From Mycoemilia scoparia (Eukaryota; Kickxellomycota; Kickxellomycetes; Kickxellales; Kickxellaceae), in NCBI GenBank assembly GCA_027575805.1, contig JANBPU010000084.1, forward strand, positions 1 to 64,000: a stretch of DNA of 64,000 nucleotides, read 5' to 3'. Below the pieces are notes generated by a model. It ran no database searches. It saw nothing but the letters and a program-made list of their open reading frames with translations, and was not told the origin of the DNA. Position numbers and translations under genes: made by a program. Of this stretch, positions 34,444-47,096 are shown in pieces. Numbering within the stretch: the stretch's first letter is position 1; every line of letters begins with the position of its first letter.

Positions 34444-37090
34444 ATGGACAACGACGACGAGAATATTACATTTTCTATCAACAAAAACTATGCCCATAAA
34501 TATGAACAAAAGAAGCGGAATGAGGAATTATCCAACCGTAAGTTACAAATGCATTTGACATCGTATACCAAAAGCCATTCGCTATTTATGCTGAATGTTA
34601 TTGCACTTGGGTTTGAACTTGATAATAAACATTATATATTTATTGCTGTTGTTACATTTGTTTAGTTAAGGATAAATATGGCGACGTTGAGGGTATCAGC
34701 GATGAAAAATTGATGCGGGCAGCAGCAAAGCAGAAGCGCAAGGGTGAAAAAGGAAAGACGGTTTTGGATTATATTTCTGACTCTGATGTGAGCGATGACG
34801 AGAGCTCCTCTGAGGAAGAGGACGAAATTGGCGAATTGGCAACCCCTGAAGTTGACCTTCAAATTATCAAGACAATCGCTGCTATTAGAAATAAGTCCAA
34901 GGAGATTTATGACGGCAATACACGATTCTTTACAGGTAAGAAGCAGTTCTGACAATTTTACAAGTATTTATTATTTCCAATCACTTATAAAGTAACAAAA
35001 ATTCAATCACTCGTTCTTCAGATGACGATCAGCAAAACAATTTGCCCAAATCCGAAAAGAAGGCAGCTCCACTTACAATTAAAGATTACCAGAGAGCCGT
35101 ACTTCTTGAAGATGGTGGTATGGTTGATGAGGAACGAGAGCTGAAGATAGCTAAACAAATGACCCACGTCGAAGAACAGCAACATCTAAAGAACGAGCTC
35201 AAGGTAAAAATCCGGCTCAGCTTTTAAATCTATATTTCCAGATGGTCATAAGGATGACACATAAATAAAATTATTTATAATGTAGCGTGCTGCCGAAGAT
35301 ATTGAGACCGACGAAGACGAATCTCTCTTTGTCAAAAGGCCAAAATCTGCTGAAGAAGTTGAGAAAGAAGATCGTGAATATAAGAAATATATACTCGAAA
35401 ATCTTGGTGTAAGTCAGAATGCTTTAGAAAACTGATCTGCTATATATACAAGATGCTAATTCATTGCTTTAATTTTTAGGATAATGGCTCCAAAGGTGCA
35501 CTTAATACGCCTAAATCTACCGATTCTGAGCAAGGATTCTTGATGGAGTAAGCCATAAATCTATCTTTAAAATATATGACATGTCTAGCTTATCATTTCT
35601 TTATATCAACATATATACATTACATGGCTTGTACGATAGTTATATAATGAATCGAGGTTGGATCAATAAAGATGCTGGGCGTATTGCTACATACGATGAG
35701 ATTGTTGAAGAAGACAATGAAGAAGTTGAGCTTGCGGAGCAATTTGAAACTGACTATAACTTTAGATATGAGAATGAGTAAGCAATGCTTATTTGCTATT
35801 ATATTTGCTGCATTTAAAACAACAACTCAGTTTAATTCTTTTTCTTTATGATAGTGACAAGGCTCAGATCAAGACATACTCTCGTGGAATCGAGGACTCT
35901 ATTAGAAGGTATGTATATATCAATCATAATGCATTGTACATTCCTTTGAAAAGTCAGCTTACCTCTTACTTGTCCTAATTGCTATAGGGGTGATGATCGT
36001 CGTAAGCTTGCTCGTCAGAGGCTCGGTGAAAGAAAGAAGCTTGAAAAGGAACGTAAGATAGAAGAACTCAAGCGACTAAAGAATCTAAAGATGCAGCAAA
36101 TTTATGACAAACTCAAGAAAATTCAGGAGATTACTGGCAACGCAAGTAAGTACTGTTGATAAATGATTTCATCTATACAAACATATAACTTCCCAACCCA
36201 ATATTTATAAAACTTTGTATGTGAAAAACTTTAGATGTTGGTGTTGACACCATCGACCTTGACGGAGATTTCGATCCAGAGAAATACGAAGAACAAATGG
36301 CCAATGTCTTTGACGACGAATACTACAATGAGGTAATGGCTATTTAAACTATTCTGATCACTTTGCCATGATTTGCTGTAGAGATTCTGACCCTTGTGTT
36401 TAATTTAGGCCGACAACAAGAAGCCAACCTGGGATGACGATGTTGATATCAGTGATTTGATCCCTGAAAACCAGGATGGCGAAGCCGAAGAAAATGAAAG
36501 CAAAAAGAGCAAGAAAAAGAAGAAGAAGGCCGCAGAGAAGCAAAACGATGAAGATTTTATAATGGATGCCGATTATCTTCCCGGCGGCGATGGCTTCGAC
36601 GATATGTCGGAAAAAGATAAAGCCAAGGCTGCTGAAGACCATTCCAAGAACGTTGCCGAAATGCTTGAGGACTATTACCAGCTCAACTATGAAGATGTTA
36701 TTGGAGACACTCCCACTCGCTTTAAGTATCACAAGTCAGAGCCTGTGTCCTTTGGTCTTACACCTGAAGAAATCCTTTTAGCTGACGATATGGATATCAA
36801 CGAGTTTGTGTCTCTCAAGAAGCTCGCACCGTAAGTAACTGCTCCCAACTATCTATAAACTAAATGTTCCTAAATAAAGACTAACTCATCATATATAACC
36901 TCATATTTTTTATAGGTTTCGACCAGAGTTCAAGAAAGAAAAGGACTTACAAAAGATCAAAAAGAAAAAGGTCAAGGAATTCAGAAAGAGGCTCGAAGCT
37001 CGCAGACAGGAATGGGAGGCTCTCAACCAACAGGCCCAGGTCTCTTTGCCCAAATCTTCAAAGTCTCCCAAAAAATCCAAAAATAAGTAA
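34444..37090 (+). CDS. KRI1: Kri1-family ribosome biogenesis protein, 11 exons
   Basis: Nucleolar protein needed with Krr1 for 40S assembly. Exons: 34444-34537, 34666-34935, 35022-35203, 35286-35408, 35480-35547, 35640-35777, 35855-35908, 35988-36145, 36235-36332, 36409-36830 and 36916-37090; every junction keeps phase and gives 593 aa (yeast 591). Marks are the acidic N-terminal third (SSEEEDEIGE), the KRPKSAEEVEKEDREYK region, the basic coiled segment RQRLGERKKLEKERK, the C-terminal PVSFGLTPEEILLADD, and the FRPEFKKEKDL ending. A Lys-rich nuclear signal (KKSKKKKKKA) lies in exon 10. Introns are 47-128 nt, mostly GTAAGN donors and TAG acceptors, so the gene is a good template for the local splice rules. 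Confidence 0.95.
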
Positions 37091-37687
37091 TTTTATTATT
37101 GCTTTTAATCGTCAAATCTTTTGTTTAGATAATACTATTTTACTTTTACTTAAAACTTTGGATATGGTGATATTTCATTAGTGGTCAAGGGTGGAATAGA
37201 TAGAAATAGCTCATCAGACTTTGACCTAATCATGGCTATTCATATGCAACTCCTGGGGATCCATTTTTGTCTGAACCCTTTTGAAATTTGACCATAATAT
37301 CGCCACACAATTAAATGACCCTACATAACAATTGAATCATTTGATGCATCCAAATTCCACTTGCATAGCTGACTCATGCATTGCTGGTCCCAGGGCTTTG
37401 CTACAAACTAATAGAAACTAAGAATAATCCTGCTTCCCTTTTGTAGAAGATTCTACAAGTCAAAAGATCGTCGTCCATTCCTTGATTTAATCATGAGAGC
37501 AGGAATCATGACTCTAATTTGCCCTGTAAAATCCCCGCTGATCTAACAGTTTCGGGTTAAAACTCATAAAAACTAGCGCTTATACCCGAATAGCCCTTTA
37601 AAAGTCACCAGCTTCAATTATTGATTATAACTGCATTTCTTTTCTCCTTATCTACTACTACTATTATACTTATTTTGCACAATAACA

Positions 37688-38233
37688 ATGGCATCCAACA
37701 TCACTCTCCCATCTCTTGCACAGCTCAACCAGTCCACCATAGAGGAGTTCAACAAGGTTGTCTCTCTCCTTTTTGAGCCCACACCTCTCTTGACAAAGCG
37801 CATGCATGATGCCCGTCCATACACCTCCTACGATGCCATGTTGGACAAGGCCAAGACCTTTATTGATGAGATGTCCAGTGAAGAGAAGCTCGAAGTAGTC
37901 AACAGCCACCCCAGAATCGGCGAAAGCGCTGCTAAGCTTTCCGCCCTTTCCCGCCAAGAACAAAGCGGTCCCAGCGGTGCTACCCCTGCCGCCCAGAAGG
38001 AGGAAGATGAGGCCCTTGCACAATGGAAGATCTGGAACGCCAAGTACGAAGAGAAGCACGGTTTCCGTTTTGTTGTATTTGTAAATGGCCGTAGCAAGTC
38101 CTCCCTCCTTCCTGTTATCCAGGAAAGAGTAAACTCTTCTACTGAAAAGGAATTGGACATTGGTCTTAGCGAGATGGTCCTCATTGCCAAGGATCGTGCC
38201 CGCAAGCTCCTCCAGCAAAACTCCCGTCTCTAA
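37688..38233 (+). CDS. OHCU decarboxylase (uric acid breakdown)
   Basis: Converts 2-oxo-4-hydroxy-4-carboxy-5-ureidoimidazoline to (S)-allantoin, third step after urate oxidase. One exon, 181 aa, the normal size of the stand-alone enzyme. Key elements: RPYTSYDAML, HPRIGES with the catalytic His (about residue 77), the RQEQSG segment, and the hallmark KHGFRFVVFVNGRS. It ends with no obvious peroxisomal SKL-type signal (last residues NSRL), so cytosolic location is likely. Good expression-type codon use. No other purine-catabolism gene lies nearby. Confidence 0.92.
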   Translation: MASNITLPSLAQLNQSTIEEFNKVVSLLFEPTPLLTKRMHDARPYTSYDAMLDKAKTFIDEMSSEEKLEVVNSHPRIGESAAKLSALSRQEQSGPSGATPAAQKEEDEALAQWKIWNAKYEEKHGFRFVVFVNGRSKSSLLPVIQERVNSSTEKELDIGLSEMVLIAKDRARKLLQQNSRL

Positions 38234-38554
38234 GTTTTTGAATGTGGTGTCCCTTTTTTGCCATATATTTAAGCCCTGTGCAATTTTGTACACTATTAGA
38301 TTATAAAATAGATATGATCCTACAAAAATACTTTGTCTTGAAAAATGGAGTAATAGAGGCTTTGATCTAAAATAACTGTTTTTGGGATTTGGGTATTAAA
38401 ATCCGAGATCCCATAAAACACTGAAGCACAGGTCTAATCGAATATTAGTGATCTCTCTAGCTTGAATTAATAGAGAAAAAGTTTTATGTAAAGGCTATCT
38501 CAACTACTTGTTGTTTATTTATTTTACATAAATCAAATCCACTTGAGCTTCAAA

Positions 38555-39184
38555 ATGCAACATAGCAGACGAGCTTTATTGTCAATATCGCGGTTAAAGA
38601 CCCCCACCTTGCTATCTTTTCTAAAAGACACAAGCCTGAATTTGTCGAATAGTATTCAACCCAATAGAAAGCATAACTACAGTACTAAAGATTCTGGAAA
38701 ATCGGATGGAAATGTTTTGGAAGCGTTTGAAAAAACATTAACAGAGCTTATAGAAAAACGTCCTCAGGTATTCAAATCTGTTATCCCAGCGCCGTTATTT
38801 TGGACCAATGCATCAAACAACAGTGCCAGATCACCATCTGTTCCAAAAGACCGTCTGCTTCGAGATGACGAATTTGATGATCTTGATGGAAGTATTGGTG
38901 AAGGAGTTGGTAAAGATCAACTGTTCAGAAAGGGCGATGACTATTTTAACCCAGATATACTCGTATTTCCTCCAGATTATATGAACCACAAGTCGGTTAA
39001 CGACTATGAATCAGATGCAGGGATCCCAGAATATTCTAGCATCGGTCTAAACACTAATGGTGGTGCAGAGTTAAGCTTAAGCCAAAAGTTAAGAAAGGGT
39101 TTACAAGAACTTGAAGAAAAAAATCAACTAGAAATGCTAAACACGCCGTTATCGATCAATTTCGCCAAAAGCTACAGCAACAGC

Positions 39185-39217
<33 letters not shown>

Positions 39218-39742
39218 GAGACTGAAACTTCAAATTCTACCGAAATACGAATCTGGGACAAAATACAATTATTGCTGGGAAGCTTATCCAAATGCCACGA
39301 CTCATCAGACTTGTACAGATTTGTCGATCAAAAGATATTTTCCAAAGACATTGTTGACAATATAAACTCAAAAGACGCCAGAGCTGCTCTGCATGAGGAA
39401 GTGCTGACAGCATCGATCAAACTTGCCAGGGAACTCGGACACATCGGACTCACTTATCACATATACAGAAGATTGCGCTACGATTTAGAGCTTCCCCAGC
39501 AGTTGATGGCCCTTACTTCGGATGTGTATCTTGAGCTCATAAAATCAGCGTGGCAACTAGGAAAGGACATTCTTATGGTCGAAACCTTCCTCTTTGATAT
39601 GATTAGCAGCGGCGTTTTGGCCAAACAGTCTATCCGATCCGTCTTGAACCAAATTATTTGTGACTTGAGAGTCTACCACCGAATTTATGACTGGGCACAA
39701 GCCATCGAGCTATTAGAAAAGAAGCTCGACTTTGAAGAATAA
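38555..39742 (+). CDS. Mtf2-like mitochondrial RNA-metabolism protein
   Basis: Single exon, 395 aa from ATG 38555. The first ~45 residues are basic, rich in Ser/Leu and without acids until TKD, a typical matrix-import signal. A disordered middle includes an Asn run coded by AAT repeats (39187-39214). The last ~160 residues (from IRIWDKIQLLLGSLS, through LARELGHIGLTYHIYRRLR, to WQLGKDILMVETFLFDM) look like the C-terminal domain of fungal Mtf2/Nam1-type proteins, helical and PPR-like, which assist mitochondrial mRNA processing and translation. The family call rests on the pattern of this C-terminal domain and is moderate. Confidence 0.55.
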
Positions 39743-39938
39743 ATCCCCAAAAAAATATTATGATCCTCCGTCTTTAGTACGTTTTTATATTAATAACAGC
39801 ATACAATCTTGTTTTTTATTCAACATTAGAAACCTAGCATTATCTTATGCATCCAAAATAAATGCTCGCGAGTTTTTAAATACATGATGATGTATAATAA
39901 TAGAAAAAGACAATGAAAAAAGTAACAAATTACAATAG

Positions 39939-40703
39939 CTATATAAATAATTGGTCAATAAAGTAAAATACGCCATTAGATGCGTCTTCGCCATAGTTGA
40001 CAATCTTTCCAGGTGGCAAGTTGTGGTTTGGACTGCGCTTGACATACCGCTGGCCATCAATACTTCTGGAAACCTTCTTGATTACCGTATTGGGATCCAG
40101 GGTTTGGGCCTCCCGAATCCTAGAGAGCTCAGATTTCTCAACTCTTGTAGGGATGATGTGGCGCTCAAGTGCTAGCTCCATATCCTTCCCGGTGGGTATA
40201 ACAATGTCATGGAAAGCCCTATTCAGAGGAACAAACACCGTAATGCTGCTCTTGGGATCACTAAGAATGTCTGTAAGCTTCCTTGACGAGCGGAATGCAT
40301 CCATAGCCGTAGTTATTTCCTTATACGAAGACAGCTTGTCAAATACTGTCGGCTCGCCAGTGGCACCCCAATCCTTTATGTAGTCAGGGATCCTTGTACC
40401 GTCAGGCAGTGTCATTCCACCACCGTTCTTGGCATTCCCATTATCTGTGGGCTGTTGACCAGGCGGCTTGGAGGTCTTGGAATTGTCTTGGCCCATCCCA
40501 AAGTATGGTAAAGGTAGGTTAAATTGGTACTGGCGGTCAAAGTTGTCCTGAAACAACAAATTTAGTACTGGGTTGGAAGCTGCGGGGGGACTCAAGGAAA
40601 TGAGAATAAAAACGCAAACTAGAATAAGCTGGTGTGCACATAACATTCTGGATTTCAACCACCTGAGTTGTGGCGAGTGGAGCTGTTGCTGAAAATAAGC
40701 CAT
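39939..40703 (-). CDS. Secreted or vacuolar fasciclin (FAS1) domain protein
   Basis: 254 aa from ATG 40703; an in-frame ATG at 40646 (MLCAHQ) would give a more usual signal peptide. The hydrophobic stretch HQLILVCVFILISL followed by SPPAASNP is a clear signal peptide with a cleavage site. A Gly/Asn/Pro-rich linker precedes one FAS1 domain (about residues 115-254). Its H1 box is ITVFVPLNRAF, its H2-like end is GVFYFIDQLFI at the C-terminus, and a GKIVNYGED loop lies between. FAS1 proteins mediate adhesion or sit in the vacuole or wall; single-domain forms like yeast YDR262W are vacuolar. There is no GPI signal at the C-terminus. It lies tail-to-tail with the Mtf2-like gene. Confidence 0.75.
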   Translation of the reverse strand: MAYFQQQLHSPQLRWLKSRMLCAHQLILVCVFILISLSPPAASNPVLNLLFQDNFDRQYQFNLPLPYFGMGQDNSKTSKPPGQQPTDNGNAKNGGGMTLPDGTRIPDYIKDWGATGEPTVFDKLSSYKEITTAMDAFRSSRKLTDILSDPKSSITVFVPLNRAFHDIVIPTGKDMELALERHIIPTRVEKSELSRIREAQTLDPNTVIKKVSRSIDGQRYVKRSPNHNLPPGKIVNYGEDASNGVFYFIDQLFI

Positions 40704-41067
40704 AAGAATGGCTTGCTGCTTTAAACGTGACACCTGTGTGCGTAAGGTAATAATAATGTAAACGAAGTAGCAGGTAGAGTAGAGAAGAGGAGAGGAGAGG
40801 AACAATGCTGGTCAAACAATGAATTTATCGTCTGGGCTTTCAAAGGCTCGTGCTAAGGGCTGAGAGAGGAGAAACAAAGCTTTTAAACCACTAGCACCAC
40901 CCCTTTGGGTGTATAATTCTTCTTGCACCATAATCTTAACCAATCGTCTTTCTTTGAATATCTCACCCAATTTACTGAAAGGGAACCAAGAAGCTCACGC
41001 AAGATTCCCCTTCACTCGCACAACAGTCTAGCTCAAATACGCATCCACAAGGATTCTGCTACCATAA

Positions 41068-43636
41068 ATGCTTTCTAGGCTATTCGGCGCACCAACGGTC
41101 TCAGCCAGAAGGCTAGGACGATGCTTTCTCTCTACTGATGCCAAAACACCGCTAGCCATTTACATTCACTGGCCATATTGCGAATTGTAGGTAGCTTCTA
41201 ACGTTACACGCACACTTATACCCTGTTCTTTCTAACTAAAGATGCACACATGGCCAATCACATGCAAATGGGCTAAAAATTATGCTTTGATGATGGCCTG
41301 TGTGCGTGTGTGTACACTACTGATTCTCCATTTGGAAAATACCTGTTTGCATAGTAAATGTGCATTTTGCAACTTCAATAAATATTTAAATCCTGCGACT
41401 CCTGACCATGATGGTATGACAGAGTGCCTGATCAAGGAATTGGAGTCGTCCCTCGAGTATTTTGGTGATAAGCGATTTGTGAACAGTGTGTACTTTGGAG
41501 GCAAGCACTCTTAACTTCTCTGATAAATGTTTATACATAGTAACTTGGCATTTGAACTCTAAATAATGACTAGATTTTGGATGTAGGCGGAACACCAAGT
41601 GAGTCTTTGGCCAAGATAGTCGCCTTTAATTCGAGAATAACAACATATGCTTTAGCATACACCAACAACTTTACTGAGCCTGGTGCTCTGTCTTTCTGAC
41701 TTGCTTTGTTTTAAACTAATTCCAGGCCTCACAAAGGTAACCCTTGAAATATAATTTTGGCACTGCTCATCTAATCACCACTCTTTCTTCTTTTCTAATC
41801 AAACATGTATATCAATTTTAGCCTGGATGTATAGAGCAAATACTATCACGCATTTATAAACGATGTAACGTTTCTCCAGATGTCGAAGTCACACTAGAAG
41901 TATGATTCTTTTCCACTAAACGTCCAAAGACAATAAAAACTTTGTCGTTACAAATTAACAAATTGATATTCCATTGCTTCTAATAGTCAAACCCTACAGT
42001 ACGTATAAACTTAGAGAGATTCAAAACAACATAAATGCTGCAATATATCAAAACATTGGCTATCATGATGACCATAGGCGGCGGAGATAGACAAAATGCG
42101 TGGCTTTTGGACAGCTGGCATAAATAGATACTCTATCGGCCTCCAGGTATTTTTAGCCATCACACACCAATCACTTTGTAACAGTTAACAAGCTATGGAT
42201 AATCAACATCTTGAATGAATAATATATTAATAGACTCTGAATGATAACATTCTCAAAAGAATGGGCCGGTTACATAGAGCTAGTCAAGGAATAAGCGCTA
42301 TAAACACTGCTCAAAAGCTGTTCGATAAAGGGGTTACTTTTGACCTTATGTTTGGATTTGAAAATCAGTCGACAAGTGATTGGAAAAATGAACTTGAGGC
42401 AAGTCACAACCAAAAGTTTAAACCTCACCTCCCCCTCCCCCACCCCCTCCCAATTGATCTAAAGCACTTTGAATTATATTAACAATAATAGTTTTCATTA
42501 TAGGAGGTCTTGAAAGCCACTGATAGCAGCCACATGTCTATTTATCAGTTAACAATCGAATATGGAACTCCGTAGGCACATTAAAATATTATTTAAGATC
42601 AAAATAAATCCATCATCGCCATTGCTACATATCAAACCACTAATATTTCAAACTGTCCATAGACTTTATAAAGATCATGAAAAGCAAAAGTATCGCACTC
42701 CTGAACCCGACATACTTGCAGAAATGTATGAAACCACCGTTGAGACAATGAACAGCCATGGATACCACCACTATGAGGTATCCAGCTACGCCAAAAATCA
42801 AAGCTCAGAAAGCTCCCACAACAAAAACTACTGGTTTGGAAGTGACTATATTGGAATCGGACCTGGCGCTCATGGAAGATTCACTGACCCCAGTACAGAA
42901 AAACGAAACTCTACAATAAGAGTAAGAGTATAAAGCCGTACAAACTTGCTGTTCCCTCTCTATCTATATTTTGAGCACAAGTGTTATTATAACTGAATAC
43001 TTTATTTATATCAAATTTATAGATTCGTGAACCAAATCGTTGGATGGAAAGCTGCAAAGAAATTGGGCATGGGTAGGTTACTAGTATTTATTAGCTTAAA
43101 ATATAGAACCTTTGAATAATATTCTAATATATATATATACTTAGGACTGCTAAATGCACTGAAATTTCACTAGAAGAAACTAAACAGGTATGAATTATAT
43201 TACAAGCTTGATTAGTATTAATTAATTGGTTATTGATCACTAGCTTTGAATTGTTATAATAACTGTACTTTGATTAGGAGACTGTGATGCTTGGTCTAAG
43301 AACCAAATATGGCATATCAAATTCAAGGTTCACGAAATTTTCAAACGGTCAGTCTCTACTAGATGTAAGTCCATAAACACATATACAAACATTGAATATT
43401 CTCTCATCAATGTTTAGCCTCTAAAGACATTCATTATTGTAACCTAAGAGCTAATTTGATTTTTATTTTCGTTTGTTTTTGAAAAGTATCTCGACTTGGA
43501 TCTTATAAAACTGCACGAAAATTCCGGGTTATTAAAGATCTCGCAGACCAATGACGAAGATAAAGATATCACGATTTTGCCTACAGAAAATGGCTTAAAG
43601 GTCATTGATAGTATTTTGGCCGATATAATTCCATAG
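41068..43636 (+). CDS. RSAD1: HemN/RSAD1-like radical SAM protein, 14 exons
   Basis: Relative of coproporphyrinogen dehydrogenase HemN; eukaryotic RSAD1/HemW forms are mitochondrial heme-trafficking proteins. Exons: 41068-41186, 41355-41500, 41587-41598, 41726-41736, 41822-41899, 41987-42002, 42091-42146, 42234-42398, 42504-42571, 42663-42921, 43023-43072, 43145-43187, 43278-43364, 43487-43636. They total 1260 nt, 419 aa (human RSAD1 442). The FeS-cluster motif CEFKCAFC (CxxxCxxC) is built by joining exons 1 and 2. GGGTPSLTK comes from exons 2, 3 (12 nt) and 4 (11 nt). Next are NPTVHKMRGF, INRYSIGLQ, the LTIEYGTPLY box, and GIGPGAHGRF. The N-terminus looks like an import signal. Introns 2 and 8 have GC donors. 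Loss of any micro-exon would shift the frame. Confidence 0.88.
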
Positions 43637-43658
43637 AGCTTTCTATTATAAAACAAGT

Positions 43659-43780
43659 ATATGGATCATAATTTTCGAAGGGTGACTTTTGGTGGCCACC
43701 GATTAAAGGGGAAATCCCAGCCAAATGAGTGATCACAGTCTATAAGCAAATGGTCACCCTTCAAAAATAGCTACCCATAT
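43659..43780 (+). mobile_element. 120-bp MITE, forward copy 3' of the HemN-like gene
   Basis: Full-length copy with intact ends (ATATGGATCATAATTTTCGA, CTACCCATAT). It lies 22 bp after the stop of the HemN-like gene, so inside its 3' UTR. Confidence 0.88.
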
Positions 43781-44120
43781 GTTGATTTAAACAAGATTTA
43801 CTTGGATTATACCATCAAATGTATTATTTATAAAGAGAGAGAGAGAGAAATGAAACATGATAGTGGTGGCAGTTTTGAACAATAGTAGAAGTATTTGTAG
43901 ATGTGAATCTACACATATTCGCCCTTTAGTTAAACACCAGCAAAATAAAGATTTTATTAAACTAATCAAATAAAGGGTTGACTCTAAATAGATACATTGT
44001 TTTTAAATGTACATATACAAGCTTTTTGGTTACATAGTCATGGACTTTTTTGTATTTATATGAAAATAGTAGTGGCCACTCTCCAATACGTTTTTAGATT
44101 TTTGAAAGCTCTATTATAAA

Positions 44121-44239
44121 ATATGGATAATAAAGTTTGATAAGTGAATGTTTATTAGTAAAATTGGACATTCATTTGACTGTGACTGCTCCTATAATCA
44201 TTCGTCACCAAAATTTACCATTCAAAGATTATTGCCCAT
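44121..44239 (-). mobile_element. Diverged MITE, first of a tandem pair
   Basis: Starts ATATGGATAATAAAG, contains GACTGTGACTGCTCCTATAA and TCGTCACCAAAATTTACCAT, and ends TTCAAAGATTATTGCCCAT. Same family but much diverged. Confidence 0.65.
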
Positions 44240-44344
44240 CTATTCGTCACCATTTGCTAATAGACTCTGATCACACATTTGGCTGGGATTTCCCCTATAT
44301 TCTTTAACCACCAAAAGTCACCCTTCATAAATTATGATCCATAT
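44240..44344 (-). mobile_element. 120-bp MITE, second of a tandem pair
   Basis: CACCATTTGCTAATAGACTC, TTTGGCTGGGATTTCCCCTA, and the right end CCACCAAAAGTCACCCTTCA...GATCCATAT. The left end is cut by the neighbouring copy, suggesting insertion of one element into another. Confidence 0.78.
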
Positions 44345-44988
44345 TTATTCTATTCACTTTTCTTATTAATGATATTAAATACCTATTCATAAATAAATGT
44401 TGCCGAGTATGAAGTTTATGGCTATGAGATCCATCAATCATCAAGTCAAACAAAACAGCTTTAGATTTATATGAAGCAGAAGTGAGCAAATAATACTTGC
44501 CTTCTGTGCTTACTTGAGATTTCCCAAAAAAGATATGCATGATTGACAAGTAAAGTGTGCAGGCATGAATGTAAAATGCATGGATCCACTTTTGAATTTA
44601 AAGCAAACTTCGAGGTGCAAAAGGAGCCTATTGTTTATCAGGATTAATCTTGATAAACGAGATTTCAAAAATGGCCAAGTTGTTCTAGATTTCTTTATAA
44701 CTAATCTGTACTATACTTTGTTCTTGGAAAAACTACAGATAATGATATAAACTGGCATAACCCCCATAATATAATGCAGTCACTTTCTATTAGCTATTAC
44801 TGTGTGTGTTTTTGGTACCTGGCTCCTTTTGTTCCTATTTTCATATATAATCATATAATCACACATATATTCTCCGACTACTGTGCAGGACCACAGATAG
44901 GCTTCCTGGTATTACCGCATTTTGTGGCTTTAAAAGAGAGAGAGTGAGGAACGACGTCATTGTTTTGTTATACAAAAACACACAAAAT

Positions 44989-45688
44989 ATGACTACGCTG
45001 AATACTTATGAGGAGTATCTACCACATGGTTCGTTTTATTACCTGCAGGGGCTGGTCCTCTGGATATCGCATATTGTATTGTGGATTGGAAATGTTCTAA
45101 CAGCCTTGTCCAGCACAAACCCATATGACAGCATGCCGACGAAGAAGATAAATGACCGCAACAATAGTAAGAACATAACTGCAAAGCACCATTCGCATGG
45201 CAACAGACTAGCCACTATGATCCCAAGCAGTTCTCTCAAGGAAAGGGTTGAGTGGATAGATGGGATTCTTGAGTCATACGGTCAAAATGTTTCCAGTGAA
45301 GGAGAGTGCAAAAGCAACAGGATGATTAGGATTCCCCAGAGCAAAGCCAGCACACTGCCTACCATGGGAATAGACGAGCTCCGAGAAAAGATAGCCACTA
45401 AGGGCCAGTATCTTGTCATTTGTGATGGCTTTGTGCTTTGTCTCAATGCCTTTCTTGACGAGCACCCTGGAGGTCCAATGGCCATTCTCCAGATGGTGGG
45501 GAAAGATGCGACCGGTGAGATCAGAGCTATGCACCCTGATTGGGTCATGGACAGAGCAATTTGGCCCTATATTGTTGCCAGGGTTGATACTGCAGATAAT
45601 AATGGACCATGGAAAGTAGGGCAGCAAAAGTCTTTTGTTGAAGACCTTGTATTGCCATACTGCAGGCCTGGAATTCCTGAACCCAAAT

Positions 45689-45730
<42 letters not shown>

Positions 45731-46878
45731 GTGGCAAGTCCGAAAAAGATGAAGGTGTGGCTTTGTTTGATAAAAATATAGGATGTCATCCAGATTATGT
45801 GGCAATTCACCGTGATTATTTCAGGCTTCACCACATGCTTCGATTCAATGGATATTTTGACCGAGACTGCACTCAATATATCAATGAAGCTATTCGCTAT
45901 ACTGTGCTGTTCGGTCTTATGCTTGTCCCAGTTTTGGCAGGATCTGGCTATCTATTCCCATCTATACTTGGTGGCAGTCAGATTTGGACTGGGTGGTATT
46001 TAGTATCGGCTTTGTCAGCAGGGATGCTGTGGCAACAGCTGGCCTTCTTTGCACATGACCTTGGACACAATGGATTTATGACCCAGCGCAAGTATGACGC
46101 AGTGATTGGAATCCTTGTGGCTGACCTGATGGGCGGTCTGAGTATAGGCTGGTGGAAGCAAAACCATAATGTCCACCATATTGTCACCAACCACCCCGAA
46201 AACGACCCCGATATACAGCACCTGCCTTTCTTTGCCATTTCAACACATTTCTTCAAGAATCTGTACTCAACCTACTATAAGCGCACTCTTGATTTTGACC
46301 GATTCTCAAGGCTCTTTGTTCGCTGGCAGCATCGTCTATACTACCTCATCCTTAGCTTTGGAAGATACAACCTCTATGCCTTGAGCTGGAATTACTTGTT
46401 AACTAGCAAGTTTGCCCCATACCGGTGGTTGGAAATTTCTTGCATGGCTGTGTTTACCTTGTGGTTTAGTATGTTCCTCAGACTCATCCCAACATGGCCG
46501 CTGGTGTTCTTATATGTTGTTATCTCGCATGCTACTACAGTGATCCTTCATGTCCAGATTACTTTGAGCCATTTTGGCATGTCAGTAGAATCGCCAGATC
46601 CAATCACAGAGTGCTTCATGGCTAACCAGATTAGAACTACCATGGATATCAAGTGTCCTGCCTGGCTTGACTGGTTCCATGGTGGTCTTCAATATCAGGT
46701 TGAGCATCATCTGTTTCCTAGGCTTCCAAGGCATCAACTTAAAAAGGTCCAGCCATTTGTTAAAGCTCTGTGTGATAAGCATGGTATGAAGTTTACCGAG
46801 TTCAACTTCTTTGATGGCAATGTTTATACATTGGGCCAGATGGCCAAAGTTGCTGAACAAGTAGAAAACAAAGACTGA
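44989..46878 (+). CDS. Cytochrome b5-fused front-end desaturase (delta-8 sphingolipid type)
   Basis: ER membrane enzyme that puts a double bond into sphingoid bases or acyl chains, taking electrons through its own cytochrome b5 domain. 629 aa from ATG 44989. The heme-binding motif is DEHPGGPM (near residue 158), preceded by a hydrophobic leader (residues about 15-40). Histidine boxes: HDLGH (near 354), HNVHH (near 393) and QVEHH (near 569); the Gln in the third box marks front-end desaturases. Four or more membrane segments surround them. A GAT microsatellite (45691-45728) codes for about 13 Asp residues in the linker between the b5 and desaturase domains, so linker length may vary between strains. 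Substrate (delta-8 sphingolipid or delta-6/5 fatty acid) cannot be fixed by eye; the SLD family fits best. Confidence 0.85.
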
Positions 46879-47096
46879 TTAGCATCTCATAGATATATAT
46901 ATATTGTAATAGGATTTTTTAACAATTTAGACCAACCATTCATTTGTCTAAATTATATACATATATATATTTGAATAAACAAATTTTCTATAAAATTAAA
47001 AGTAATATAATAACCTACTACTTTAGGTTCTTCCATAAATTACAAATTTCTTCCTTTGATTTTAATACTTCAAATTATTTTATGTTTTTGAAGTTT

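Noticed and set aside
45274..45876. 200-codon ORF antisense to the desaturase
   Set aside because: Includes an isoleucine run that is just the complement of the GAT repeat; the desaturase on the plus strand is certain.
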